A stretch of DNA of 64,000 nt from Hydrogenophaga sp. (GTDB lineage Bacteria; Pseudomonadota; Gammaproteobacteria; Burkholderiales; Burkholderiaceae_C): positions 31,339 through 95,338 of the forward strand of contig NZ_JAUSCF010000038.1 in NCBI RefSeq assembly GCF_030651625.1. The letters are read 5' to 3'. The notes beneath the pieces were generated by a model that saw nothing but the letters and a program-made list of their open reading frames with translations, made no database searches and was not told the DNA's origin. Positions 35,909-45,264 of the stretch are shown here, piece after piece. The first letter of the stretch is position 1. Every line of letters starts with the position of its first letter. Made by a program: the position numbers and the translations under genes.

Positions 35909-36571
35909 TCAGTGCACCGCCCCCGCCCCCCGGCTTGCATCGTCACCCGTCTGGCCTTGAACAGCAACGGCGCAACGCAGCGCAATTCGCAACCCCTTCA
36001 CCATGTCGTCCAGGGGCATGCTGGGTGCGCCTTGTTCGGGCAACCAGGGCACGTGCACAAAGCCACCTTTCGTGCGCCGCAGCAGACGGTTGTTGGCAAG
36101 CGCGTGCATCAAGCCATAGAACACGTGGTTGCAGACGAAGGTACCGGCCGTCTGCGACACCTCCGCTGGCAAGCCCTCGCGTTGCAATGCGACCAGCATG
36201 GCTTTGATGGGCAGGGTACTGAAGTAGGCGACCGGTGCACCGGGCACCACGGATACGTCGACGGGCTGGGCTCCAGCGTTGTCAGCGATGGGCGCATCGT
36301 CCAGGTTGATGGCCACACGCTCAAGCGAGATCGAGGATCGACCACCGGCCTGACCCACGCAGACCACCAGGACCGGCCGGTGCAAGCGCAGCAGCGCATT
36401 CAGGCTTTTCAGCGACTCGCCATACACCGTGGGCAAGCGGGCGGCCACCACCCTGTGCCCCAGAATCTGGCGCCTGTGCAATGCCTTCACAGCCAACCAG
36501 CTGGGGTTGAGTTCGGCGCCCCCGAAGGCGTCGAACCCGGTGATCAAGATCGTTGAACTGCGAACCGGCAT
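35909..36571 (-). CDS. pcp: Pyroglutamyl-peptidase I (C15)
   Basis: A 220-residue cysteine peptidase that removes N-terminal pyroglutamate from peptides. The family triad is present: Glu84 in SLERVAINLDD, Cys147 in AGTFVCNHVFYGLMH and His173 in GFVHVPWLPEQ; the opening TGFDAFGGAELNPSW is also canonical. The start ATG at 36571 gives the normal length; a further in-frame ATG at 36601 would add ten residues. It is followed by the A/B repeat region. Confidence 0.93.
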   Translation of the reverse strand: MPVRSSTILITGFDAFGGAELNPSWLAVKALHRRQILGHRVVAARLPTVYGESLKSLNALLRLHRPVLVVCVGQAGGRSSISLERVAINLDDAPIADNAGAQPVDVSVVPGAPVAYFSTLPIKAMLVALQREGLPAEVSQTAGTFVCNHVFYGLMHALANNRLLRRTKGGFVHVPWLPEQGAPSMPLDDMVKGLRIALRCAVAVQGQTGDDASRGAGAVH

Positions 36572-36743
36572 CGGGCCCGGGGACGGTGGTCGGGATGGCA
36601 TGGATCCAATGTAGCGCAGACCACAGGTCTCCCCACCACAAAGGGTTGTGGAGGCGGCCTTGTTGCATGCATGCCGGCATGCTGCCTGCGACCTGCCCCA
36701 TTCAGCGACAACTGCCAGTGGCGACAGGCACCTCGCTTCAGGA

Positions 36744-37919
36744 TCAGATGGCACATGACTCTGATCGCTTGCGCTGCACAATCTCGTGAATGAACCCCAG
36801 TTTGTGCAGCACCGGCGTGGTCAATGCGAAGGGATAGGCGTCTTCCTGGCCCAGGCTGCGGTTGAGGCTGTTGAGCACCAGTGAAACACCCATGCCCTGG
36901 TTGAGCAACTCGATCAGGCCCGCGGAAGGCGGCGCGTCTGCATCTTGCGGTGTGGCCAGGCCCGCCATCGCCGCATACGGGTCGAGACACCGCACGGATA
37001 TCGGACCGTACGGGCTCTTCAGTGTGAAAGCCATCTGGTAATTGGCCGCAGTTTCCAGCAGGTCAATCAGGTGCAGGTAGTGGGCCCACGTCTCTGCCCA
37101 GTCTTCCCAGGGGTGTGAGGTGGCGTAGCTACTGACATAAGCGCTTTGCCAGTCACCCCGGGGCTGCTGGTAGTGCTGCTGAAGCGCCTGGCCATAGTCG
37201 AGCGTCTCGTCGCCAAAGATTTCGCGAAAATCATGGATTGCCTGTGGATCGTTCAGGAAAAACTGGTCCCAGAAGTAGTGGCCTACTTCGTGGCGCAGGT
37301 GTCCCAGCAGGGTTCGGTAGGGCTCGTGAAGGTCGACGCGGCGGCGGGTGCGCTCGGCATCATCGGCCTCTGCGATGTTGATGGTGATCAGCCCGTCATC
37401 GTGGCCGGTCATGACGGGGATTTCACCCGGTATGTCTTCGAGGAATTCGTAGGCTGGCGTTCGCAGACCACCGCCACCGGACACCGCCTCTTCCAGACCG
37501 AGCTTGGCGAGCGTGTAGAAAAGTCGACGCTTGGCGTGCTCGATGGTGGCCCAGCGTTGCAGATTGCCAGGCATGTCGAGGTTGGGAATCACGCGGGTCT
37601 GGCGACACGATACGCAATAGCCTTCCGGGTCGTCTTCGGCCACGAGGAAGTTGCAGGCCCGGTGGTCGGTGTGGTTGCGGCAGAAGCGGAATGCGCCTGC
37701 AGGAGAAGCCTGTTCGGTGCTGGCGTCACCAGCCACCTGCCAGAGGCCAGACGACCCAATCGTCTGCGTGTTGTCTTCTGCAGAGCCTTGGGATACAGGT
37801 GTCATGGCGAGCAGCGTCAGCGAGCAAGGATCGAATCCGAGTGAATGCTGACAGTTCAGACAGATCAGATCATTGAAGAAGACCAGACTTTGGCAATGGG
37901 AACACTGAAATGTTTTCAT
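36744..37919 (-). CDS. Zinc-ribbon putative zinc-binding metallopeptidase
   Basis: A 391-residue cytoplasmic protein. The N-terminus is a zinc ribbon, C-x2-C...C-x2-C (Cys6, 9, 20, 23), with a second cysteine pair at CVSC. The central part contains the gluzincin motif HEVGH in LRHEVGHYFWDQFF and a downstream acidic/aromatic WEDWAETWAHY that supplies the third ligand. This matches the PF15887-type 'putative zinc-binding metallo-peptidase' family, which is widespread in proteobacteria and has no known substrate. Confidence 0.88.
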   Translation of the reverse strand: MKTFQCSHCQSLVFFNDLICLNCQHSLGFDPCSLTLLAMTPVSQGSAEDNTQTIGSSGLWQVAGDASTEQASPAGAFRFCRNHTDHRACNFLVAEDDPEGYCVSCRQTRVIPNLDMPGNLQRWATIEHAKRRLFYTLAKLGLEEAVSGGGGLRTPAYEFLEDIPGEIPVMTGHDDGLITINIAEADDAERTRRRVDLHEPYRTLLGHLRHEVGHYFWDQFFLNDPQAIHDFREIFGDETLDYGQALQQHYQQPRGDWQSAYVSSYATSHPWEDWAETWAHYLHLIDLLETAANYQMAFTLKSPYGPISVRCLDPYAAMAGLATPQDADAPPSAGLIELLNQGMGVSLVLNSLNRSLGQEDAYPFALTTPVLHKLGFIHEIVQRKRSESCAI

Positions 37920-37989
37920 GGATGGGCTGTGCAGGTGATGTCAATGGAGCACAGCGCGCAACACGGCCGTGAACAGAAGGGCCGGAAGG

Positions 37990-38865
37990 CTACCGGCGTG
38001 CAATTCGCTCGCGAAGGTCGACCAGCTTGGCCCGAAGACGTCGGTGGTTGTCCGGGCCGGTGCGCAGCAAGATCTTGCGCCCCGCTGACTGGGCCTCCAG
38101 CGTCGGGTCGGCAAATTCGTAGCGCACCCACGGGCGCGTGGACGGCACCTCGCCCTTCACTTCCACCAGCGTGACGGCCAGCGGGCCGGGCTGCACCGGT
38201 GTGGCAATCAGGTGATCCAGTACTTGCACCACGCGGTCGTTGAAGTAGCGACCCGGAAAGCCCAGCTCTTCGTAGGCCTGCTGAAAAAGCGGGTAGAGGG
38301 CGCGGTAAACCGCCACGGTCCTGGCTGTATCCACAGATTCCACCAGGCGCACGATCGGCTCGTAGCGCTGGCTGTTGTCGGGGTGGATGATTTCCATGCC
38401 ACCCTCTCCCTTCAATGCAATGAAGCGCCGGGGCGAAGGGTTGACAGGCCAGACCGCCGACGGCGCCTGCTGGCGCGGCAGATTGTCCACGGTTGCCACC
38501 GTCCGGCGGATAAAGCCGTCAAGCTGCAGAAATGTGAGCACATTCGGCTGGCCCATCAACCCGGAAAGTCGCCCGCTGACGTGATCGTCGGACTCGTCGA
38601 GTCCGGGCAGGGCGACAGGCTCGCTTTCGGTTTCTGCAGCCATCTCTTCCACCGGGTGCTCTGCGGTCGCAGGCGCATTTGCATCGGAGGGACCCGGAGA
38701 CGGCGCCTGGGCTTCGGACGGTTCTGTCTGAGCAGCATCCGCAGGCACCTGCGCCACAACGGGTGCCTGGGTTGCCTGGTGATACCGCCAGCCAAAGAAT
38801 CCCGCAAACACCAGCACGGTCAGCGACACAAAGATCAGAGGAAGCCAGGAATGGGGGCGGTTCAT
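37990..38865 (-). CDS. DUF3014 membrane-anchored protein
   Basis: A 291-residue protein with one N-terminal membrane helix (LPLIFVSLTVLVFAGFFGW), a low-complexity Ala/Pro/Glu linker (residues 35-90), and a periplasmic domain starting LSGLMGQPNVLTFLQLDGFIRRTVATVDNLPR. This, with YRALYPLFQQAYEELGFPGRYFNDRVVQVLDHL, is the DUF3014 family. It is one of a minus-strand series with the zinc-binding peptidase, 70 bases apart. No function is established. Confidence 0.88.
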   Translation of the reverse strand: MNRPHSWLPLIFVSLTVLVFAGFFGWRYHQATQAPVVAQVPADAAQTEPSEAQAPSPGPSDANAPATAEHPVEEMAAETESEPVALPGLDESDDHVSGRLSGLMGQPNVLTFLQLDGFIRRTVATVDNLPRQQAPSAVWPVNPSPRRFIALKGEGGMEIIHPDNSQRYEPIVRLVESVDTARTVAVYRALYPLFQQAYEELGFPGRYFNDRVVQVLDHLIATPVQPGPLAVTLVEVKGEVPSTRPWVRYEFADPTLEAQSAGRKILLRTGPDNHRRLRAKLVDLRERIARR

Positions 38866-39031
38866 TGCCTCGTTACCTTGTAGATGGAAAAGAGGCTTCT
38901 GATCCTACACCGATGATGCTTTTTCAGCCGACTGGTCGGGAAGGGTTTCATTCGTTTACGCCGGGCCATGGACACCGGGGCCGCTGGCCTCAACCTGAGG
39001 TGCGGCCTCCGTTCGTGCGGACAGCTCCGCT

Positions 39032-40717
39032 TCAGCCCGCGACAGCCTTCAGGGCCTTCACGCGCACGTTGAGTCGCTCGATCTTGCGTTTGAGCCCTTC
39101 GGCCACTGCACCCACCATGGCCTTTTGCGCTGCGGCCTCCATGGCACCGTGGCGCTCACCGGAGAGCAGCTTGATCGACCTGGCATCGTTGATGTCCGGC
39201 AGCGCCTTGACCACCTCAGCCAGGCCGCGCCCCAGCGTCACGGCCACCACCCCGATGCGATCCCCTGCATCCAGCGTGTCGCTGTCCATGGACAGCTTGT
39301 CTCCCAGTGCCGCGCTGCCTTCGTCGGAGCGCAGAGCGTCGATCACCATGCGCTCTGCAGTTCCGGCGCCCATTTCGGCGTCCACCAATGCCACCACGCC
39401 CTGGCCAATGACCTCGGCGCTTTCCGGTTTGGAAAGATCGCCGAGCACTTCGATGTCTTCCAGCAGTTCTGGATGGAAGCGGACCGCTGCAAGCGTGGCA
39501 AATACCCAGCAGATCCGGCGATTGGATGGCTGCAGCCAGTCGACCATGTTCTGGTAGTAGCGATAGATCTTGAGCAAGTTGGCGTCCGGGTTGAACACAC
39601 CAGCCACCATGGCACCCATGCCATTGAGGTTGACATTGACGAAGTGGTGCCAGGTGGCGTCGCAGGCAATTCGCCCGGGGCGGGCCGCGCCTGCCACCAG
39701 CGGATTGGCGCGGTGCCCGTCGTAAGCCGAAACGACACCGAACATGCGCGGGCGCACCGGTGGCTTCCAGGTGACGCCATTGAGAACCGAGCGTCCGCCA
39801 GACACGGCATAGGCCACGATGTCGCTGCCAAAGCGTGCACCTCCCACCGCTGCCACCGGGAACTCCTTGAAGTTCATGCCCGCTTCGGTGTAGTTGCCGT
39901 TGAGCGTGGCAGCTGCGGTGACAGCGTAGCACTCGCTTTCGTGCGGGTGGTCGGGCAGCACGTCCATGTCGTTCGAGAACAGCGCCGGGTTGCCGCTGGC
40001 CCGAGAGATTGCCGATCCGGGCAGCAGCAACAAGGGGTGTATGCGCGCTGTCCACCCGCCGGCACCGCCCGGCCCGGTCACGCTGTAGTTGGGATAGATG
40101 CGCTGCGGGATGGCGTCTCCCTGATCAGAGAACTCGTACAGGTTGTTGGCGCCGGGATTGACCACGGTATCGATCCGGCTGAGCGCGGTGGGCAATGTTT
40201 CTGTTCCCATGGGCACAGCGGCCCATTCGCGCATGTGGCGCACACGCGGCAGGCGCGAACCCATGGCAGCGCCCAGGGTGGCGTGATCACCTGTGGAGAA
40301 CACACCGCCGCCGGCGTTCATGAAGTTGGCAATGGCCTGGATCTCGTTGTTGCCCAGGCCACTGCCGCCATTGAAGCCGAACATCCAGATCTGGTCGTAC
40401 TGCGAGACGTTGACGGCTGGTGTGGCCGTGGCAAAGTTGAATGACTGCTGTACGGTGTAGGTGGTGCCGCCAATGGTCACCGGGGAGGTGGTGGTACCCC
40501 GGTGCGCCAGCGTCAGCGTGGGGCGCAAGCTCACGCTGCTGTGCGAGGTGATCGCCTCGATGAAACGCGACAGGCCGAAACCACCCGTGGTGTAGGAGAG
40601 CTGGCCGTCGGTGACGATGAGAATTTTCGGCCTGCAGCGTGGCAGGAACAACAGGCTTGACTCAATCTGGAAGCGCTCGGCCAGAAGGCTGCGCTCAAAA
40701 AGGGAGCGGAAAAGCAT
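39032..40717 (-). CDS. Large hypothetical protein with an amidotransferase-like N-terminal part
   Basis: A 561-residue soluble protein with no signal peptide. Residues 30-150 read KILIVTDGQLSYTTGGFGLSRFIEAI, YDQIWMFGFNGGSGLGNNEI and NAGGGVFSTGDHATLGAAMGSRL, a beta-alpha order like the class I glutamine amidotransferase/ThuA fold without its cysteine nucleophile. The middle (SNDMDVLPDHPHESECYAV, GVTWKPPVRPRMFGVVSAYDGHRA) has aspartate/histidine-rich segments, and the C-terminal 150 residues are helical. I do not recognise a named family. Confidence 0.7.
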   Translation of the reverse strand: MLFRSLFERSLLAERFQIESSLLFLPRCRPKILIVTDGQLSYTTGGFGLSRFIEAITSHSSVSLRPTLTLAHRGTTTSPVTIGGTTYTVQQSFNFATATPAVNVSQYDQIWMFGFNGGSGLGNNEIQAIANFMNAGGGVFSTGDHATLGAAMGSRLPRVRHMREWAAVPMGTETLPTALSRIDTVVNPGANNLYEFSDQGDAIPQRIYPNYSVTGPGGAGGWTARIHPLLLLPGSAISRASGNPALFSNDMDVLPDHPHESECYAVTAAATLNGNYTEAGMNFKEFPVAAVGGARFGSDIVAYAVSGGRSVLNGVTWKPPVRPRMFGVVSAYDGHRANPLVAGAARPGRIACDATWHHFVNVNLNGMGAMVAGVFNPDANLLKIYRYYQNMVDWLQPSNRRICWVFATLAAVRFHPELLEDIEVLGDLSKPESAEVIGQGVVALVDAEMGAGTAERMVIDALRSDEGSAALGDKLSMDSDTLDAGDRIGVVAVTLGRGLAEVVKALPDINDARSIKLLSGERHGAMEAAAQKAMVGAVAEGLKRKIERLNVRVKALKAVAG

Positions 40718-40888
40718 GATGAATCTCCTTCGTGTGTGGAAACCTCTGTTCGCGTGCATTGACCGTGGCCCCAATCAAGCACGGGGTCATGCTAGGTCGA
40801 CACATCAGAGGTGGCATCCCACACCGGAGGTAGCACCGTGGCGCTCCTTCATCGTTTTGTCGATGAGGTCGGCTGGCCGCAAGCACCC

Positions 40889-41809
40889 TCAGCGCTGGGC
40901 AACCACAAAAGCCACAGCCGAACACACGGCCACCACCTGCGCATCGATGCATTGCTGCGGTGTGGCGCCAGCACTGTCGGGGTAGACCTCTGTGGTGGTG
41001 GTGTAACGCGCGCCGGTCACGCTGGCGCACAGGCCGAGTGACTTGAGCGGGTAGCGGATCACGCCGGGTGCCACCATGGGGGAACCAATGATCCGGCCCT
41101 CGGCGTCGGCAGGCGCAATGTGGGTGACCTTTTGAACCGCTGCAATGATGGCCTGCTGAAACGCGGGTTGCGGGTTCTCTGTGTCGTCCACCAGATAAAA
41201 GCCATCAGGGATGGTGCCGGATTCGAACGGCGTGCCATCGCGTGCGGCCAGCGCCGGGCGGTACTCGGACTCGTCGGTGTCGGTGGTTTCGTGCAGGTCG
41301 ATGTGTGCGGTGACGCGCCCCGACATCGGCGCGCACAACTGCATCAGCGCCGCAGATTCCTGCGCAGGGCTGGGATCGCGGAACGACCGGTTGGGGTCGA
41401 TGGCATCGAAGTTCCATCGATGAATGCGCTCATACGCCCAGGGACTCACACAAGGCACCACCAGCAGATTGACGACCGCCCCCAGGCGCTCGGCATGCTG
41501 GGCAAGGAGATGCAGTGCGCCGTGCACGCCACTGGTCTCGTACCCATGCACGCCACCCGTGACCAGCACGCACGGTCTGCCGGTTTGCCAGTGGCGTGAA
41601 CGAATGGCCTGCAAGGCGTAGCGTTCGTCGCCGTAGCGCACTTCGCCATAGGTCGACACATCGAAACGCGGACGCAAGGCATTGATGGGACTGAGCACAT
41701 CGTCCGCGTAGCTGCGTTGTTTCAGCTGCCGGGCGCGCCACTCGGCGAATTCGGCAGCGCCCCATGCCTGCCCTGGGGTGCCGATGGGATAGGTGGACGT
41801 GGGGTTCAT
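40889..41809 (-). CDS. M14 family zinc carboxypeptidase-like protein
   Basis: A 306-residue enzyme of the M14/succinylglutamate-desuccinylase-like superfamily. Zinc ligands are His88 and Glu91 in GGVHGYETSGVHGAL and a later His in HIDLHETTDTDE, and the probable catalytic glutamate lies in TTTTEVYPDSAG. RIHRWNFDAIDPNRSFRD contains the substrate-binding asparagine/arginine pair. No signal peptide, so it is likely cytoplasmic. The ATG at 41809 is chosen as the first with family-like sequence. Confidence 0.88.
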   Translation of the reverse strand: MNPTSTYPIGTPGQAWGAAEFAEWRARQLKQRSYADDVLSPINALRPRFDVSTYGEVRYGDERYALQAIRSRHWQTGRPCVLVTGGVHGYETSGVHGALHLLAQHAERLGAVVNLLVVPCVSPWAYERIHRWNFDAIDPNRSFRDPSPAQESAALMQLCAPMSGRVTAHIDLHETTDTDESEYRPALAARDGTPFESGTIPDGFYLVDDTENPQPAFQQAIIAAVQKVTHIAPADAEGRIIGSPMVAPGVIRYPLKSLGLCASVTGARYTTTTEVYPDSAGATPQQCIDAQVVAVCSAVAFVVAQR

Positions 41810-41876
41810 GGCATGTTCATGGAGGGGCGAAGTTTTGCAGGCATTATGGGTAGGTTGATGCTCAACAGGAGTTTCC

Positions 41877-42512
41877 ATGCCCGCCAGACGCAAAAAGGCC
41901 AAGCCACGCGACACAGCCGCTGATTCAGAACCCGGACTCCTTGCCAAGGCGGTGTTGTCGGTGATGGGAAAGGTGCCCAGATCGAAAGTGCGACCCAGTC
42001 AGACGCCCCTCGACGACGCACGAAAGAAGGCCAGCACCACTGCAGCAAAGGCAGCTCTGGCGGCCGGGGCGCTGGCACTGCCGCCGGGCGTGCTGGGCTG
42101 GTTGACCATCCTGCCCGAGATGATGGGTGTCTGGAGAATGCAGCGGCAGATGGTGGCCGATATCGCGGCAATGTATGGCAAACAGGAAACGCTCACGCCC
42201 GAGCAGGTGGTGTACTGCCTGTTCCAGCACACAGCCGCCCTGGGTGTACGTGATCTGGTGGTGCGCGTGGGACAGCGCACGGTGGTGCGGCGTGCCTCAC
42301 CGCTGCTGATCCGCACGCTCTCACGCCGTATTGGTGGCAAACTGGCGCAAAGGACCCTGGGCAGAGGGGCCGCTCGCTGGCTACCCATCGTCGGCGCGGT
42401 GGGCGTGGGGGCGTATGTCTACCACGACACCGCCCAGGTGGCCGCCACCGCCATGGACCTCTTCGAAGGTGTGATCGAGGTGGAAGCCGAGGTGGTGGAC
42501 GACGAAGCTTGA
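41877..42512 (+). CDS. EcsC-like / conserved membrane-associated protein
   Basis: A 211-residue protein. A basic leader (MPARRKKAKPRDTA) is followed by hydrophobic stretches near 60-80 (AALAAGALALPPGVLGWLTILPEMM) and 175-190 (LPIVGAVGVGAYVYHDT). The DIAAMYGKQETLTPEQVVYCLFQH segment and RVGQRTVVRRASPLLIRTLSRRIGG pattern recall EcsC/DUF697-like proteins. It is divergent from the M14 gene, 67 bases apart. Function unknown. Confidence 0.6.
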   Translation: MPARRKKAKPRDTAADSEPGLLAKAVLSVMGKVPRSKVRPSQTPLDDARKKASTTAAKAALAAGALALPPGVLGWLTILPEMMGVWRMQRQMVADIAAMYGKQETLTPEQVVYCLFQHTAALGVRDLVVRVGQRTVVRRASPLLIRTLSRRIGGKLAQRTLGRGAARWLPIVGAVGVGAYVYHDTAQVAATAMDLFEGVIEVEAEVVDDEA

Positions 42513-42530
42513 GGTTCGGGTGGGAGGCGC

Positions 42531-43343
42531 TCAGCCCACGGCAGGGTCTGCCGCCAGTGCCCGCAAGCGAAGGTGCGCCGGGCTTTCTCTTTCCAGCGGA
42601 AGGTGGCACCTGACGCTGAGGTAGTGGGCGGCAAACACATCCAGCCACGCTGCCAGCAACTGGGCGGTGTGCTCTTCGCCCGCCAGTTGCAGACACAACG
42701 CAGCCACCTCTGAGGTGCAGAAGTGGTGATCGTGGGCAGAACGCCGCAGACGGTAGGTCGAATTGTGTGCGGGATTCAGGCTGAGCACGGGCAACGGGTC
42801 GAGGTAGGGACTTTTGCGGAACATTTTTCGCGCCTCTGACCAGGTGCCGTCCAGCAACACGAACAAGGGTCTCCTGGCGTGCGACTTGCCGGTCTCCCCA
42901 TCGGTCTCTCCATCGGTCTCTCCAGGCAATGGCAGCCGCTCGTGCACGGCGCGTCCGGCGGCCACGAACTCGCCCGGAAACACCACGCAAGGCTGCCACT
43001 GGGGATCGGCGAGCAGCGCGAGCAACGCAGGGTCCACTTCCGTGCGCGACCAGCCAAAAGCAAAAGTGTCTGCCACCAGGTCGGCCACCAGCCAGCCGGT
43101 GTTGGTCGGCTTGAGGGCTTCGATGTCGCCCATGATCAGGCACACGCCCGCGTGCGTTCGTGCCACACCGGGGTGAAGGCCACAAATGCAGTGGCTGGCA
43201 ATCAGGCGGCAGTTGCTGCAGCGCCCGGTCCCGGAGCCACGGGCCACATAGGGCTTGCTGCTGGCGGCCAGTCGTGTGGTGCGCAAACGGGCAACAGCAT
43301 GATCTGTGTCGACAGGTTGTGACGAATGAGAAATCAGGTGCAT
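42531..43343 (-). CDS. tapT: tRNA-uridine aminocarboxypropyltransferase (DTW domain)
   Basis: A 270-residue DTW-domain protein that transfers the aminocarboxypropyl group of SAM to uridine 47 of tRNA (acp3U). It has the family zinc knuckle CSNCRLIASHCICG and the signature DGTWSEARKMF in LLDGTWSEARKM. Between the two lies a 12-base tandem repeat at 42890-42925 (three copies of a unit encoding G-E-T-D), absent from typical family members. The ATG at 43343 gives the expected N-terminus. It is divergent from the DOPA-dioxygenase-like gene. Confidence 0.9.
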   Translation of the reverse strand: MHLISHSSQPVDTDHAVARLRTTRLAASSKPYVARGSGTGRCSNCRLIASHCICGLHPGVARTHAGVCLIMGDIEALKPTNTGWLVADLVADTFAFGWSRTEVDPALLALLADPQWQPCVVFPGEFVAAGRAVHERLPLPGETDGETDGETGKSHARRPLFVLLDGTWSEARKMFRKSPYLDPLPVLSLNPAHNSTYRLRRSAHDHHFCTSEVAALCLQLAGEEHTAQLLAAWLDVFAAHYLSVRCHLPLERESPAHLRLRALAADPAVG

Positions 43344-43382
43344 GCAGGCAATGTATGCGAGGTGGAGCGCAGGCAGTGGGCC

Positions 43383-43787
43383 ATGAACGAAGAAGCTGCC
43401 ATGATGACGAACATGACCACCGACACCAACCCCACCACCGCCATCCGCGGTTACCACGCCCATGTGTACTTCGACGCAGGCACCCTCTCGCAGGCGCGTA
43501 CGTTGTGCGAAGCGGCTGCGGCGCTGTTTCCGCTGAAGATGGGCCGGGTGCACGAAAAGCCGGTGGGTCCGCATCCCGAATGGAGTTGTCAGCTGGCGTT
43601 CAAGGCGGCCCTGTTCGCAGAGGTGGTTCCCTGGCTGGCACTCAACCGAAAGGGACTGGTGGTGTTCATTCATCCCATCACGGGCAACGACCTGGTGGAC
43701 CACCGCGATCGTGCGATCTGGATGGGCGCTGTCCGGCCACTGGATCTGACCGTGCTGCCCGAGCATTCGGAAACTTACGATCTGTAG
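43383..43787 (+). CDS. DOPA 4,5-dioxygenase family protein
   Basis: A 134-residue protein with the core of the DOPA 4,5-dioxygenase family: YHAHVYFDAGTLSQA, PVGPHPEWSCQLAF and GLVVFIHPITGNDLVDHRDRAIWMG, in which three histidines would bind the iron centre. Bacterial members are small and of unknown physiological substrate. The start is uncertain: ATG 43383 is used; 43401 is equally possible. Confidence 0.85.
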   Translation: MNEEAAMMTNMTTDTNPTTAIRGYHAHVYFDAGTLSQARTLCEAAAALFPLKMGRVHEKPVGPHPEWSCQLAFKAALFAEVVPWLALNRKGLVVFIHPITGNDLVDHRDRAIWMGAVRPLDLTVLPEHSETYDL

Positions 43788-44088
43788 CCACCCCCTCCGA
43801 GCACGATAGCCACCCGCGCCACGGGGGTGTGCGATGCGCATGAACCTGGCAATGTGTCGTGCAAGCGGCGTGGGTCTTTCATCGTGTTGTCCTCTATCAG
43901 GTGTGAGTCGCAACGGCCGGTTACAACGTCGCCGCACCCAGAGTTCCCTTGGGCCATCGGAACATGTCAGGAATGTAATTTTTCCGAGAGCCGTCTGACA
44001 CTTTCGCTTCTTAACTTCATGCGGTCCTCTCGCACGGTGCAAGGGGAAGGGGCCTAGAGCCCGTATTCAATTCTTTGGAGTACCTAGC
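43788..44088. other. 301-base region upstream of the porin
   Basis: It ends with a GGAG ribosome site (about 44073-44076) in front of the porin ATG. A weak candidate for a sigma-E-like promoter is GGAATGT (43970-43976) and TCTGA (43994-43998) 17 bases apart, about 90 bases upstream of the porin; this is a guess. A minus-strand peptide of 35 codons starting at 43882 with an upstream GAGG is possible but unsupported by any similarity. Confidence 0.3.
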
Positions 44089-45072
44089 ATGAAGAAGAGC
44101 ATCCTCGCTCTGGCCGCCCTGGCCACTTTGACCGCTGCCGGGACCGCCGCAGCACAATCCAGCGTGACCCTCTATGGACGCATGGACGCCTCGGTGGGTT
44201 CGGAACGCGTGAACGACGTCAGCACCACCAAGCTGTACAGCGGCAACCTGACCACCAGCCGCCTGGGCTTCCGTGGCACGGAAGATCTGGGTGGCGGCCT
44301 GAAGGCCAATTTCCAGCTTGAAGCGGCGCTCTCCGTCGACGACGGGACCGCTGGCAGCCTGAAGTTCAATCGGGCTTCGTGGGTCGGTCTGTCTGGCGGT
44401 TTCGGTTCGGTGCGTGCCGGCTTGATGGACAATGCCTACAAAGACATTTACGACATGGGCAACAGCAACAACGTGTTCGATTCGGCGTTCACGCCAACGA
44501 ACTTTGCCTACGCAGGTGTGGCCAACTTCATTGGTCGCCCCAGCAACCAGGTGCGGTACGACACGCCCAGCTTCGGTGGCTTCTCGGCTGGCCTGAGCTA
44601 CGCACTGGACGAGACCGCCGGGGTCTCACACGACCTCTCCGCCGTGAATCTGCGCTACCGCGCCGGTGCGCTGGATGTGGGTCTGGCGGTACAGAACCAG
44701 AAAAACACCGTGCTGGCAGATGACCGCGACTACCGCCTGCTCGCCGCCGCATACGACTTCAAGGTCGTGCGGGTGTCCGGCCAGTACCAGGTGGCCGAGC
44801 AAGGGAACGGCCTGGAAGACAACGAGTACGGCATTGGCGTGACCATGCCCCTTGGCGCGTTCGATGTGTCGCTGGGCTACGCCAACGGCAAATCCGAACT
44901 GAACGGCGCCACCATTGAGAAAGGTACCGCCTACTCGCTGGGAGCCACCTACTCGCTGTCCAAGCGAACCAAGTTGTATGGCGCCTACACCGACGGGGAA
45001 GTGAAGAACGGTGCCGGCACCGTCACCACCGACCGCCGCCTCTACGCCATGGGCGTGCGCCACGACTTCTGA
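44089..45072 (+). CDS. Outer-membrane porin (Porin_4 type)
   Basis: A 327-residue trimeric general porin of the Gram-negative OmpC/Burkholderiales type. The signal is MKKSILALAALATLTAAGTAAAQ (cleavage near AAAQ) and the mature part begins SSVTLYGRMDAS, the conserved Porin_4 start. The body has alternating amphipathic strands with YANGKSELNGATIEKG near the end, and the C-terminus is RHDF with the terminal aromatic residue used by the BAM machinery. Flanked by a terminator directly downstream, so probably monocistronic. Confidence 0.95.
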   Translation: MKKSILALAALATLTAAGTAAAQSSVTLYGRMDASVGSERVNDVSTTKLYSGNLTTSRLGFRGTEDLGGGLKANFQLEAALSVDDGTAGSLKFNRASWVGLSGGFGSVRAGLMDNAYKDIYDMGNSNNVFDSAFTPTNFAYAGVANFIGRPSNQVRYDTPSFGGFSAGLSYALDETAGVSHDLSAVNLRYRAGALDVGLAVQNQKNTVLADDRDYRLLAAAYDFKVVRVSGQYQVAEQGNGLEDNEYGIGVTMPLGAFDVSLGYANGKSELNGATIEKGTAYSLGATYSLSKRTKLYGAYTDGEVKNGAGTVTTDRRLYAMGVRHDF

Positions 45073-45103
45073 TTCTCCCGTTTCCGCTCTCCAAGGTCTT
45101 GAT

Positions 45104-45135
45104 GCCCTCCGCCCTCACGGGTGGAGGGCTTTTTT
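45104..45135 (+). terminator. Rho-independent terminator of the porin
   Basis: GCCCTCC (45104-45110) pairs with GGAGGGC (45123-45129) around a short loop and is followed by six T residues. It is well placed to end the porin transcript and to separate it from the AI-2E transporter. Confidence 0.9.
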
Positions 45136-45264
45136 GCTTGCCCTCAGAAGAACAACCACCGTTCCTGGCGCAGAGCGCCAAGTCAGTTCGATCTAACATC
45201 AGGCCTTTGCGGCTTATTTGGGCATACGGCCCAGCCTTCCACTGAAGCCACCAACGGTCCACCC

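Noticed and set aside
43775..43882. 35-codon minus-strand peptide near the porin
   Set aside because: Only a fair ribosome site supports it; composition and lack of similarity make it weak.
43970..43998. Sigma-E-like promoter upstream of the porin
   Set aside because: Elements are only partial matches and the spacing is not decisive; recorded as a guess in the region entry, not as a promoter.
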